DNA from: Catalimonadaceae bacterium JC749
GTDB taxonomy: Bacteria; Bacteroidota; Bacteroidia; Cytophagales; Cyclobacteriaceae
Length of the DNA stretch: 64,000 nucleotides
Direction: 5' to 3'
NCBI GenBank assembly: GCA_021730635.1
Contig: JAJNNC010000008.1
Span: 310,001-374,000 of the forward strand
Below the pieces are notes generated by a model. It saw nothing but the letters and a program-made list of their open reading frames with translations. It was not told the DNA's origin and searched no databases. This document shows, piece after piece, positions 9,901 through 17,858 of this stretch (position 1 is its first letter; each line of letters starts with the position of its first letter). The position numbers were made by a program, and so were the translations under genes.

Positions 9901-12900
9901 TTCAGGTTGCCCCCTATGCTTAAAGCTGCGTGGGCAGTAAGCGTTTCTCCCAGGGTTAAGTTAACGTTACAGGATTTTCTGCCTGCCCCTGACCATTCTC
10001 CTGCCTGGGTAGTTTTAGAAACCCCTGTATAATTAATGGTATAGGCATTGCTACCCTGTATGGTACCTGTCATGATTCCTTCCGTATCGCTACCCGTTCT
10101 CGAGATAGTAGACCCGCTACCCATAGTCAACCGGGTGCTGGTCACGAAAGTACTACCCGACAGGGTGAGCACGGTTCTGACTGTTTCTGAGGCACTTAAT
10201 GTTTTGGTACCTGTTCCTGAAATGATAAGGTTTCCAAACTGCCCGCCGGGGCCGGACAAATTCACCTGGGCATTACCGGCTCCATCATACTCGACCGTAC
10301 TGGTTTGGTGGATAGAATATATCTTGAAAGCCGTACTACTCCCCGGAAAATGGTCCGTATTGTCACTATTCCCAATGAGCAAACGACTCTGGGCACTCAG
10401 TGTTAGAAAACTGCTGGGCGCTGAAGATTGTGGATTGACGGTGTTTGTATTGAGATCCAGTGTTCCGGCAGTAACAATCAAAGAGTTAGCGACATAGTTC
10501 TGACCGGAATGGGCAAGCACCACGTAACGATTTGTACCGCTGGGATTATTCACCACAAAACCTCCAAAGACAGGTCCATCCTCAACATACACATCATATC
10601 CTTCCGTAGAGCCTGCCATGGAAGCCGTTCCGTTACCAAAACGAAAAGATCCTACCATACTGGTGACACTGATTTGATTGCTAAAAGTGCCGGGATCTCC
10701 AGGCTCGTTTATTTGCAGAGCATACCCACTTCCGGCATCAGCATGCGGATTAATTAAGGTGATTTGCCCTCCGCTAAAGTTGACAGTCCCCCTTTCCAGA
10801 CCGATAATGTGCTGCGTCGCTGCCAGATTCTGACTCCCTCGGGGGTTAAGGTTAAGAGCCCCCGTGCTCATGATAAACCTGGCATTGGCATCATTGAGCT
10901 GCAATCCTCCATTTAAATTGAAGGTCCCCCCTGTGATTTCCAGACTTTGGTATCCGGCATCGCCAAAAGCAGGCAGGGCATCACCATCTCCCAGTATCAG
11001 CAGCCCATTGCCACTACCGATATTGACAATACCGCTACTCAAGACAAAGCGTGTGGCTGCCACAGGATCATCTTCGTATAGAATACCCCGGTTTCCGCTG
11101 CCCAAGGCATCTATGGTAAGGGTGCCGCTACTCACTGTAGCGGTGGTGCCAGAACTCAGCGAGAGGGCGGCGGTAATTTCACAAGTGCCGCCATTTAAGG
11201 TAAATCGGGCGCCGGAAGCAGAGAGTGCCAGGTTTCCAGTATTTCCACCGCCTATGTTCAGATATCCATCTGATCTGACGGTCAACAGACCGTTGGCGCC
11301 ACCCACATTGATAACATCACGGGATTGGGCAGGCGCTTGTACCGCCAGATTCGGAGCAACCGATAAAGCAGCTGTGCTACCCATTCCTGAGCCATCTCCT
11401 ACCATAATAGCGCCATCTCCGGGGGTTGCATCTTCTCCGGCATCATTATTACTGATATATACTATGTTATTATTAGAGATAGAAGATAATCCACTGTTTG
11501 CTAATATATTAAATGAACCTGCATTGATATTTAATGAACCTCCATCTCCGATTTCCAGGAGATTGCCAGCAGTGACTGAAGTGACGCCAGCCCCCAGATG
11601 AAAGGTACCCCCGTTCATAGTCAGGGCTCCATGGAGAGTCACATGAGTATCAGACACTGTGGTAAGGCTGGGGATGACATGAATGACCGTTCCGGTATTC
11701 ATCGTCATACTCCCTGTCGCCAGGATATACAAGCTTTCATAAAAGTTACCACTACCACCTGTATTATTATAATTGAAAGTGCCACCGATGCTGGCCTTTC
11801 CTACTGATAAGGTAGCTCCATTGGATACTGCCAACACAGCACCACTCTCTATGGATAAGCTATCAGTATAGATTGTGCCCTGGTTAAGAGAGGAAGCACC
11901 TCCCTGCACTGTCAGCGTACCTGAGGTGGGCAGCACTGGTCCAACAGGGTTGCCATCTCCAATATTCAGCTGTCCTGAACCTGACACTGTTAAGTTGCCC
12001 CCTACAACTATATGCACTGCAACGCCAGAACCTACCCCTCCTGATCCACTGTTAAAAATCCCTCCACTCACGGTTAAGTTGCCATTGGTTAAGATGACTG
12101 TCTCTTCTGAGGCAACCGTTTCTGTCATGGTAAAGGTACCGTTCAGTACCTGAAAAGACATATTGGTATAATCCGTTCCTGCATTGGCAACACCCTGGTT
12201 AATGTAGGTGCCTGCGTTATCATGCACATAGGTTCCCTGGGTAAAAGTAGAAAGACCAGCTGCTACAGAAGCTGTAAAACCGGCAGACTGGTTGATCATC
12301 TGATTATTTGGGGCTGTTCCCGTATTTTGATACGTTACCGCATAGGTATCATAAGTACCTTCGCCAAACACTGTCTGGTTGGCCGATCCGGTAAAGTGAA
12401 GGTTGATCATACGGTTCCCTGCAGACCTTTCCAAATCCAATGTTCCTGTATTGGTTACATTGCCCTGAACTATAAGTGAATGGGTTCTATCCTGTGCATT
12501 ACCGGCCATCATAGGGCTTCCAGCGCCCCCTTCTTCGTGCGTCATTTGTCCGTTACTGTTGATGACCACATCTCCTTCTACCGTCAGAGAGAAATTTGCA
12601 TTCAGGTCGTTGATTTCCCCAACAGGGTCATGGTCGGAAAAGGGGAAACGCAAAGTGCCGGCACCATCGGAGGTTCCCAGGGTTAAGGAGGCAACACTTA
12701 TATCGTCTGTCGGATGATTGGCATTGTAATCGATCACATGACCAGCGGCAATGATGACAATATCTGTGGAATTTCCCGGTACTGTAGAAGCTGCTGCCCC
12801 TATATGAGACTCTGTAGACCAGGTGTTAGGATCATTCCAATTGCCATTGGCTAAACTATAATAGGTGGTTTGGGCCTTTGCTATGCCTATGCTGATAGAC

Positions 12901-12941
12901 AACAAGAGCACCAGCACCACTTTTTTTTGTACAAATACCAT
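6984..12941 (-). CDS. Giant secreted beta-repeat protein with T9SS type A sorting domain
   Basis: This 1985-residue protein is probably exported by type IX secretion and either attached to the cell surface or released. A signal peptide ends at AKAQ. Two modules with the signature NGNWNDPNTWS or SGSWNDPNSWS (near residues 32 and 1280) each open a long array of short strands rich in G, N, T and S (LTVSGG, LNIGDG, SGTLTI), typical of a right-handed beta-helix. Two VFPLGSN or FTWPVGSN motifs recur after the arrays. A fibronectin-like pre-CTD (LLAFRAEVVEG to FYRLKQVDFNG) leads to a C-terminal sorting domain with FPNPAANGKAEI and GMYPVIIIHKSG. An in-frame TTG at 12980 overlaps the promoter -7 element, so the ATG at 12941 is the better start. 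The ligand is unknown. Confidence 0.9.
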   Translation of the reverse strand: MVFVQKKVVLVLLLSISIGIAKAQTTYYSLANGNWNDPNTWSTESHIGAAASTVPGNSTDIVIIAAGHVIDYNANHPTDDISVASLTLGTSDGAGTLRFPFSDHDPVGEINDLNANFSLTVEGDVVINSNGQMTHEEGGAGSPMMAGNAQDRTHSLIVQGNVTNTGTLDLERSAGNRMINLHFTGSANQTVFGEGTYDTYAVTYQNTGTAPNNQMINQSAGFTASVAAGLSTFTQGTYVHDNAGTYINQGVANAGTDYTNMSFQVLNGTFTMTETVASEETVILTNGNLTVSGGIFNSGSGGVGSGVAVHIVVGGNLTVSGSGQLNIGDGNPVGPVLPTSGTLTVQGGASSLNQGTIYTDSLSIESGAVLAVSNGATLSVGKASIGGTFNYNNTGGSGNFYESLYILATGSMTMNTGTVIHVIPSLTTVSDTHVTLHGALTMNGGTFHLGAGVTSVTAGNLLEIGDGGSLNINAGSFNILANSGLSSISNNNIVYISNNDAGEDATPGDGAIMVGDGSGMGSTAALSVAPNLAVQAPAQSRDVINVGGANGLLTVRSDGYLNIGGGNTGNLALSASGARFTLNGGTCEITAALSLSSGTTATVSSGTLTIDALGSGNRGILYEDDPVAATRFVLSSGIVNIGSGNGLLILGDGDALPAFGDAGYQSLEITGGTFNLNGGLQLNDANARFIMSTGALNLNPRGSQNLAATQHIIGLERGTVNFSGGQITLINPHADAGSGYALQINEPGDPGTFSNQISVTSMVGSFRFGNGTASMAGSTEGYDVYVEDGPVFGGFVVNNPSGTNRYVVLAHSGQNYVANSLIVTAGTLDLNTNTVNPQSSAPSSFLTLSAQSRLLIGNSDNTDHFPGSSTAFKIYSIHQTSTVEYDGAGNAQVNLSGPGGQFGNLIISGTGTKTLSASETVRTVLTLSGSTFVTSTRLTMGSGSTISRTGSDTEGIMTGTIQGSNAYTINYTGVSKTTQAGEWSGAGRKSCNVNLTLGETLTAHAALSIGGNLNLNTGILADGGFVLTVNGNLYNASTHTGSGRILLTGGTALHTIGGNGNGVFQNIELNDALGAGFSATQSINGTLTLTAGVFDINTYLLSLGSSAVVTVTAPDNTKMIEMTAGTGSAGMEKLFGGVGSFTWPVGSNGKYTPATIDVISTGSEGSITMNLVDTEHPSTLDENDVALDYYWHVNSTGFSAIQATHTYFYDTTDQSGRGNELAYIPARYYLDSWNIIDTVTRVDESTHSIIFTNVGYLDGDFTAGESSEFGSVIIYYSRTASGSWNDPNSWSTIAVGGDPASTPPGSNTSIVVGAGNTITIDANNIVTTGVEIRADGTLEISDNTLNHQLGTVIGEGTLRIITNDATATAFPNGTFTGFLGTSGGTVEYAGSGTYTMITSTPLYFHHITFSGSGTVTLPASNTNISGNMTLLDNVTVQANTSSNGDVVIAGDFNVSSTGATFQFQTGTARQIEIGGDINNDGTIQLSGEGSTVHSIVIEGDIINTNVFDLASSFSDHRADVAVTGSVIQTIQGNAEMGSLIINGTGLTLAGDVNIAQDFTLVSGTFSPATYTVDFIRNTAQLLTGNTNFHHLTKSGGGSLTLNDSITLAGNLSLTNGILYTSETAFLTLDVDAAVVGGSNSSYIQGPMAHRATIDGSALTKVFPLGSNNLYRGVTLDLNPSDIIAGGVATYRGELLTGAPPARTLPDSIDHVSSIRYYTIDQEATGLDFNPNAVVTIQYNTDDGVDTPADLRIVKSNDLGEWLDIGGTGSGATSGQITSIPFSAFSDFALGSSSVNNPLPIQLLAFRAEVVEGEGVSLFWQTGSEEGNDYFILERSVDGRIFEEIGQIKGAGYSVDIVNYTFMDTYPLQGQNFYRLKQVDFNGAFEYSKTIAIQYSQGLALRWIIFPNPAANGKAEIHIQGLDQEEWVEVQLYSGQGLQLQASKVRADIWGKAVVSFSNLSALPKGMYPVIIIHKSGYFSDKLLVQ

Positions 12942-12977
12942 AGTATGCTGTAGAATAAAAATGTTTTCTAACTCGCA

Positions 12978-12985
12978 CAAAACTA
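12978..12985 (-). promoter_or_regulatory. Bacteroidota -7 element of the giant T9SS gene
   Basis: The minus strand reads TAGTTTTG, an exact TAnnTTTG match, 36 bases before the ATG at 12941. It overlaps the alternative TTG start at 12980, which argues against that start. No clear TTG is seen at the -33 position. Confidence 0.5.
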
Positions 12986-13062
12986 CAGCAGTGTATAGCT
13001 ACTTAATCTCCTTATTGGAAGGGTTTCGTTTTCCTGTAAGAAAAAGCAGGCTTTCCGTTTAT

Positions 13063-14673
13063 TTATTTCTTTTCCAAGATCAATACAAGATCAGTATCTC
13101 GCGGAGATGAGAATGTTAATATATTATCCTCATTTATGTCAATTTTTTCAGAGAAAAAGTGAAAATCATTTACAGGATCAAACCACCGTTCCTGATAAGA
13201 TAAATGACGTTTGTTCAGAATTTTTATAGAAGTAAGTTTTGGTACATAGACAAGGATCAGATGGTAGTCATCACTCCTTAAAAGAGACACGAATTGATCA
13301 TAAAATCGGTCACCGGGCTGCTCCATCAGCAGAGAAGGATCCGGATGCAGCCGCCACCAGGGAAGCTGACGAAAAAAATCTGCCAAAAGCGCTACCTGTT
13401 TACTTCCGGGCAGGTCCAGGCTCTCCCGCCAGCTGCTGCTTGGCTGTTTGCCTAAGGCACCATGATTGAATATCTTCTCACCTTTGCGAATCCAGGGCCA
13501 TATTCCGTTGGCTCCATAGGTGATACCGGCCACAGGTGTGGCAAATACGCTCCAATAGGAGGCGCGGCGCACCTCATCGGCTGTAATTTGCTGATAAATT
13601 TCTTCATAACAGGGCTCCATGTTGATGATAGGCCTGGGGAGTATTTTCGACCACTTTCTGGCAGGAGGTCCTTTGGTAATAAACTCAACGGAACCCTGAT
13701 CCTGCCTATGTCCGGATTGATACCCAATGATATCCAGCCACTTTTCATTTGCGTACGCTTCACCGATCCATGATTTGCCCATAGGATGAAGGGCCACCAG
13801 GCCAGGGTGTTCTTCCGTAAAAACTTCCCTTCCTATTCGTTTCCAACGCTTTTCATAAATACTAACAAACAGCCCGTCTCCTCCCAGAATCCAGATCACA
13901 TGATGCCCGCCATAACGGGCCACCATGTACTTGGCCAGCAGGATGGCATCTTCTGAGGATAACTGATATCCGGGACTTAATCGCTTTCCTTCTCCAATAG
14001 GCAAGCTCCATAGCAACACAGGGGCTGCCACCAGTCCATGGGCATTGATCATATCCATTTTCCGATCCAGATGCTGAAAAAAAGCCGGATTGACTGTTAT
14101 TTTTTTACGCCCCAGGTAAGCTGTCTGGAGTTGGCTATTTGTGGCACATCCCCGCCATTGGGTAGCGACAAATTGAATGACGCTGAAATGATGCTCACTA
14201 CGATGTTTTAAATAAAAAGCCCACTCCTGGTCTGTCGATTGGAGCGTTCCATTCCAGGCTGTACAGGCCATCCAGAAGAAAGGGGTTCCATCAGCATGCC
14301 TCAGGTGATATTCCCCCTCATGGCGTATAACGGGGCCATTTTGATGAATAGCCAGTTCGCTTGGATTTTTCTCACAGTGAAAAGAACCTTCCTGTGCATG
14401 CAATCCTCGGTTGGTAGTATCCGAACAAAATGATTTATAATGCCATGAGCCTGTTTCGGAAGGCATCAGCCTCACTCTCCACATGTTTCCTCCATCCCAG
14501 AAGCCACTGATATTTTTTACAATTCCGCCGGGACCCGTAAAGGTTACCCTTACTGTTGCCTCATAGAATGGATTTTCGTATTCCGTATCGCTTTGAAAAC
14601 TAATTTCATACATTTTCCACTGTTGGGCTATATTTGCTATCTGATGTTGAGAAAAGGGGTCGTTATCCATCAT
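13063..14673 (-). CDS. DUF5060/DUF4038 apiosidase-like glycoside hydrolase
   Basis: This is a probable glycosidase. The N-terminal 100 residues match a DUF5060 beta-sandwich (YENPFYEATVRVTFTGPGG, FWDGGNMWRVRLMPSETGSW). The rest matches the DUF4038 TIM-barrel family, which includes characterised apiosidases: HADGTPFFWMACTAWNG, VIQFVATQWRG, HHVIWILGGDG, and an acidic NMEPCYEEI stretch near the second catalytic position. No signal peptide is visible, so it may act inside the cell or be exported by another route. It follows the DUF952 fusion gene by 39 bases on the same strand and may share its transcript. The substrate cannot be told from sequence. Confidence 0.82.
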   Translation of the reverse strand: MMDNDPFSQHQIANIAQQWKMYEISFQSDTEYENPFYEATVRVTFTGPGGIVKNISGFWDGGNMWRVRLMPSETGSWHYKSFCSDTTNRGLHAQEGSFHCEKNPSELAIHQNGPVIRHEGEYHLRHADGTPFFWMACTAWNGTLQSTDQEWAFYLKHRSEHHFSVIQFVATQWRGCATNSQLQTAYLGRKKITVNPAFFQHLDRKMDMINAHGLVAAPVLLWSLPIGEGKRLSPGYQLSSEDAILLAKYMVARYGGHHVIWILGGDGLFVSIYEKRWKRIGREVFTEEHPGLVALHPMGKSWIGEAYANEKWLDIIGYQSGHRQDQGSVEFITKGPPARKWSKILPRPIINMEPCYEEIYQQITADEVRRASYWSVFATPVAGITYGANGIWPWIRKGEKIFNHGALGKQPSSSWRESLDLPGSKQVALLADFFRQLPWWRLHPDPSLLMEQPGDRFYDQFVSLLRSDDYHLILVYVPKLTSIKILNKRHLSYQERWFDPVNDFHFFSEKIDINEDNILTFSSPRDTDLVLILEKK

Positions 14674-14712
14674 CTACAACATTAATAAATCATCAATGAA
14701 ACCAAGCAAGCA

Positions 14713-15465
14713 TCACGGAGCAGGACTGAAAAAGGGTTCTGCCCGAACCACAGCATCCAAATTAATAGGACCATAGATATGAGGAAAAAGCTCATCAGCC
14801 TGTGATGTAAACCCCGGAGGATCATCTCCTGGTTCGTAGCGTATTTCAGCCTTTACCTTAAAAGGATCTATGACCAGCAAGGTCCAGGCCTGATGGGGAG
14901 GAAAAACACCGTGCTGTTTCAGGCGGGTCAGTTGATGTTGGCTGGCACCATGAATGAACCCTGCTTTTTGGAGTGAGTCCGTCTGGTAGCGATTCTGCTG
15001 CTGCGCCATCTCCCATTCCTCTGTCCGGGCTACATGATAGATCATTTCGTTTCTTTGTTTTTTATATTGATTAACAAAACTAACAAAAGCCCTGAGATTA
15101 GCACTGATGTATCGCAAAGGAAAGTCATGCTCTTTTACCTGATCCCTGATGGTCAGCACGGGATGAGGCATCCAGCCCCAGTAAAAGCCCAAAGCTGCCA
15201 ATACAAACAGTAAAAACAAAGGCCAGGGATTATACAAATTCAGAAAAATAGCCAACAGAGAAAAAGAACCCACAATGCCCCCGGCAATCAGCGGTAACAA
15301 CCACCGCCTGTTGTTAAATGAAACTCCCTGCAGATGCTCCAGTTCGAAAGGGGTGGTTTTCTTCCGGTAAATAACGACCAGATGCTTTGGCGTTAATAAG
15401 CACTTATTTTTTTCATCTTTTACTTGTTGCAAATAACAAAAAGCCAGTATCTCTTCCCTGAGCAT
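14713..15465 (-). CDS. Membrane-PH-like domain fused to DUF952
   Basis: A 250-residue fusion. Residues 20-50 (LLTPKHLVVIYRKKTTPFEL) followed by two transmembrane helices (about 55-75 and 81-98) and TIRDQVKEHDFPLRYI resemble a small bacterial PH-like membrane domain. From residue 141 the protein matches DUF952: MIYHVARTEEWEMAQ, then SLQKAGFIHGASQHQ, LLVIDPFKVKAEIRYEP, and the signature FPHIYGPINLDAVVRAEPF. DUF952 proteins are normally free-standing cytosolic proteins of about 110 residues with no known reaction. The anchoring is unusual. The gene starts back to back with the trans-sulfuration gene. Confidence 0.75.
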   Translation of the reverse strand: MLREEILAFCYLQQVKDEKNKCLLTPKHLVVIYRKKTTPFELEHLQGVSFNNRRWLLPLIAGGIVGSFSLLAIFLNLYNPWPLFLLFVLAALGFYWGWMPHPVLTIRDQVKEHDFPLRYISANLRAFVSFVNQYKKQRNEMIYHVARTEEWEMAQQQNRYQTDSLQKAGFIHGASQHQLTRLKQHGVFPPHQAWTLLVIDPFKVKAEIRYEPGDDPPGFTSQADELFPHIYGPINLDAVVRAEPFFSPAP

Positions 15466-15501
15466 GTAGTTTGCCTCTTCTGTTTTTAAACACTAATTTG
15501 C

Positions 15502-15535
15502 CAAAATTAAATGGTAAGCGTATGAAAGATATCAA
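15502..15535 (-). promoter_or_regulatory. Promoter of the DUF952 fusion gene
   Basis: The minus strand carries TTG (15535-15533), a 23-base spacer and TAATTTTG (15509-15502), the Bacteroidota promoter form. It lies 37 bases before the ATG at 15465. It overlaps the start region of the divergent PLP-enzyme gene, so the two promoters share the same short region. Confidence 0.5.
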
Positions 15536-16709
15536 TAAAGATAAAGCAACTTTGTGTGTCCATGCCGGGGCGGAAAGCAAAAACCCTGCGTATGGCGTTA
15601 ATACACCTGTCTATACTTCTTCTGCTTTTGGCTACCTGGATACGCCGGAAACACCTTATCCCCGGTATTTCAATACACCCAACCAGCAGGTAATTGTCAA
15701 TAAACTTTGTGCACTGGAAAAGGGAGAAGCCGGCCTGTTGTTTGGCTCTGGCATGGCTGCTATCAGCACTGTAATGCTTTCTTTACTCAAAGCAGGGGAT
15801 CATGTTGTGCTGCAAAATGACTTGTATGGAGGCACTTACCACTTCATTGAATATGAACTGGAAAAGTTTGGCATTCAGTATACTTTTGTATCCCAGGCAG
15901 ACACAGCCAATTTTGAGGCCGCTTTGCGCCCGAATACGAAGCTGGTATATATAGAAACGCCTTCTAACCCGCTGTTGAAGGTAACAGACATTAAAGCGGT
16001 GGCCCAATGGGCAATTTCTAAAAACATTGTTTCAGTCATAGATAATACCTTTGCTTCTCCTATCAATCAAAACCCTATTTCCCTAGGCATTGATGTGGTG
16101 ATTCATAGTGGCACCAAGTATCTGGGTGGCCATAGCGACCTTTCTTTTGGAGTGGTGATCACTACGGCTGCCCTTAAAGAAAACATTTACCGCAGTGCTA
16201 TAAACCTGGGAGGCAATGTCAATGCAGCTACCTGTGGCCTGATTGAGAGAAGCCTGAAAACATTAGCGCTCCGGGTCCAGAAACAAAATGAGAACGCGCA
16301 GGCTGTCGCCTCGTTTTTACAGCAACATGCGCAAGTCCGTGCCGTCTATTATCCCGGACTGGAAAGCCATGCAGGACATGCGCTGGCCTCACAGCAAATG
16401 TCAGGATTTGGGGGTATGCTTTCTTTTGAACCAATGCTGTCAGGATTAGAAGAAACCGAAGCTTTTATGCGCAAGCTACGATTAATCACACCCGCCGTTA
16501 GTCTGGGAGGGGTAGAAACCCTGATCTGTTCGCCTGCTCGTACTTCCCATTCAAAGATGACAGCAGAAGCCAGGAGGACAGCCGGTGTAAAGGATGAACT
16601 CCTGCGGGTTTCTATAGGTATTGAAAGTGCCGAAGATTTAATAGAAGATTTAGCACAGGCTTTGGAAAAGATGAAAACGCACAAAGTAATCAGCCAAGCC
16701 GCTTTATGA
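15522..16709 (+). CDS. Trans-sulfuration PLP enzyme (cystathionine gamma-synthase/lyase family)
   Basis: A fold-type I PLP enzyme of the Cys/Met metabolism family that acts on cystathionine, homocysteine or methionine. Using the ATG at 15522 gives 395 residues starting MKDINKDKATLCVHAG; an ATG 17 codons upstream (15471) adds a non-conserved tail. Visible motifs are VNTPVYTSSAF, YPRYFNTPN, FGSGMAAIST, the PLP-binding aspartate in SVIDNTFASP (D184), and the Schiff-base lysine in SGTKYLGGHSD (K209). The C-terminus has SLGGVETLICSPA and the usual SIGIESAEDLIEDL. Gamma-lyase, gamma-synthase and beta-lyase cannot be separated by eye. Its tail overlaps the convergent bshA by six bases. Confidence 0.9.
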   Translation: MKDINKDKATLCVHAGAESKNPAYGVNTPVYTSSAFGYLDTPETPYPRYFNTPNQQVIVNKLCALEKGEAGLLFGSGMAAISTVMLSLLKAGDHVVLQNDLYGGTYHFIEYELEKFGIQYTFVSQADTANFEAALRPNTKLVYIETPSNPLLKVTDIKAVAQWAISKNIVSVIDNTFASPINQNPISLGIDVVIHSGTKYLGGHSDLSFGVVITTAALKENIYRSAINLGGNVNAATCGLIERSLKTLALRVQKQNENAQAVASFLQQHAQVRAVYYPGLESHAGHALASQQMSGFGGMLSFEPMLSGLEETEAFMRKLRLITPAVSLGGVETLICSPARTSHSKMTAEARRTAGVKDELLRVSIGIESAEDLIEDLAQALEKMKTHKVISQAAL

Positions 16710-17846
16710 ATTCACTTTGGTCTGGCTTTGTTCGTAAATCTTCTGGTACATAGCCTCATACTGAGGCACTATTTCCTTGATGTCAAAGGTTTTAGCCCGC
16801 TCCAACGCATTTTTTTTGAAAGTGGCTAACCGATCCGGATGCAGAATGTACAGTGCTTTTTCTGTCATCATTTCAATATCGCCTACCGGACAGACAAACC
16901 CCGTCTCTCCATCGATATTCAGTTCAGGTAAGCCTCCGGCATTACTGGAAATGACAGGCACTTCACAGGCCATGGCTTCCAGGGCGGCTAATCCAAAGCT
17001 TTCTTTTTCGGAAGGCATCAGAAAAAGATCAGAAACGGAGAGTACTTCCTCTACTGCATCCAGTTTACCTAAGAAGCGGATATCATCGCACCCTCCCAAT
17101 CGCCGGCAAAGCTTCTCGACATTGTTTCTTTCCGGTCCGTCTCCCACCAGTAACAATTTAGCGGGTATATGTTTTCTAATATTATAAAATACCTTGACGG
17201 CATCTTCTACCCGCTTCACTCTCCGGAAGTTGGACGTATGGACAACCAGATACTCATCATTAGGGCAAATTGCTTTTTTGAAATGCTCTTTCTTTTGCCG
17301 GTTAAACCGCTCTAGATCTACAAAGTTTGGAATTACCTGTATGTCTTTGTTGATGTTAAAGTAGCGGTAAGTATCTTCTTTCAAATTCTGGGAAACAGCG
17401 GTAATGCCGTCAGAAGCATTAATGCTGAAAGTGACCACTGGTGTGAAGGAGGCATCTTTCCCTACCAAGGTAATGTCGGTACCATGCAATGTGGTCACCA
17501 CGGGAATAAAAATATCTTCTGTCAATAGAATCTGTTTGGCCATATAAGCAGCAGAGGCATGGGGTATGGCATAGTGCACATGCAATAAATCGAGCCGCTC
17601 GTACTTGACAACATCTACCAGTTTACTGGCCAGCGCCAACTCATAAGGAGGATACTGAAAAAGAGGATAGGTCATCACATCTACCTGGTGATAAAACAGA
17701 TTTTCGTTGAAAAAATCCAGCCGTGTAGGTTGTGAGTAAGTGATAAAATGTACTTGGTGGCCTATTTTCGCTAAAGCTTTTCCTAGTTCTGTGGCTACCA
17801 CACCACTACCTCCAAAGGTAGGGTAACAAACAATGCCTATTTTCAT
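16704..17846 (-). CDS. bshA: N-acetyl-alpha-D-glucosaminyl L-malate synthase BshA
   Basis: BshA is a GT4 glycosyltransferase that joins GlcNAc from UDP-GlcNAc to L-malate, the first step of bacillithiol synthesis. The 380 residues open with MKIGIVCYPTFGGSGVVATELG, the family-specific glycine loop, followed by HVHYAIPHASAA and TTLHGTDITLVG. The C-terminal Rossmann half has LLVGDGPERN and the EX7E-type sugar-nucleotide motif in PSEKESFGLAALEAMACEVPVI. It starts 12 bases after the GH3/beta-lactamase-fold gene on the same strand, suggesting one operon. The product would need BshB, not seen here, and BshC, which lies at 2.2-3.8 kb. Confidence 0.95.
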   Translation of the reverse strand: MKIGIVCYPTFGGSGVVATELGKALAKIGHQVHFITYSQPTRLDFFNENLFYHQVDVMTYPLFQYPPYELALASKLVDVVKYERLDLLHVHYAIPHASAAYMAKQILLTEDIFIPVVTTLHGTDITLVGKDASFTPVVTFSINASDGITAVSQNLKEDTYRYFNINKDIQVIPNFVDLERFNRQKKEHFKKAICPNDEYLVVHTSNFRRVKRVEDAVKVFYNIRKHIPAKLLLVGDGPERNNVEKLCRRLGGCDDIRFLGKLDAVEEVLSVSDLFLMPSEKESFGLAALEAMACEVPVISSNAGGLPELNIDGETGFVCPVGDIEMMTEKALYILHPDRLATFKKNALERAKTFDIKEIVPQYEAMYQKIYEQSQTKVNS

Positions 17847-17858
17847 TAAAAAAATAAA

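Noticed and set aside
10864-11601. A 245-codon open frame on the plus strand, and several others of 60-150 codons, opposite the giant T9SS gene
   Set aside because: They mirror the repetitive, stop-poor coding strand, have no recognisable domain, and their products are rich in Pro, Ser and Val, as expected of an antisense shadow.
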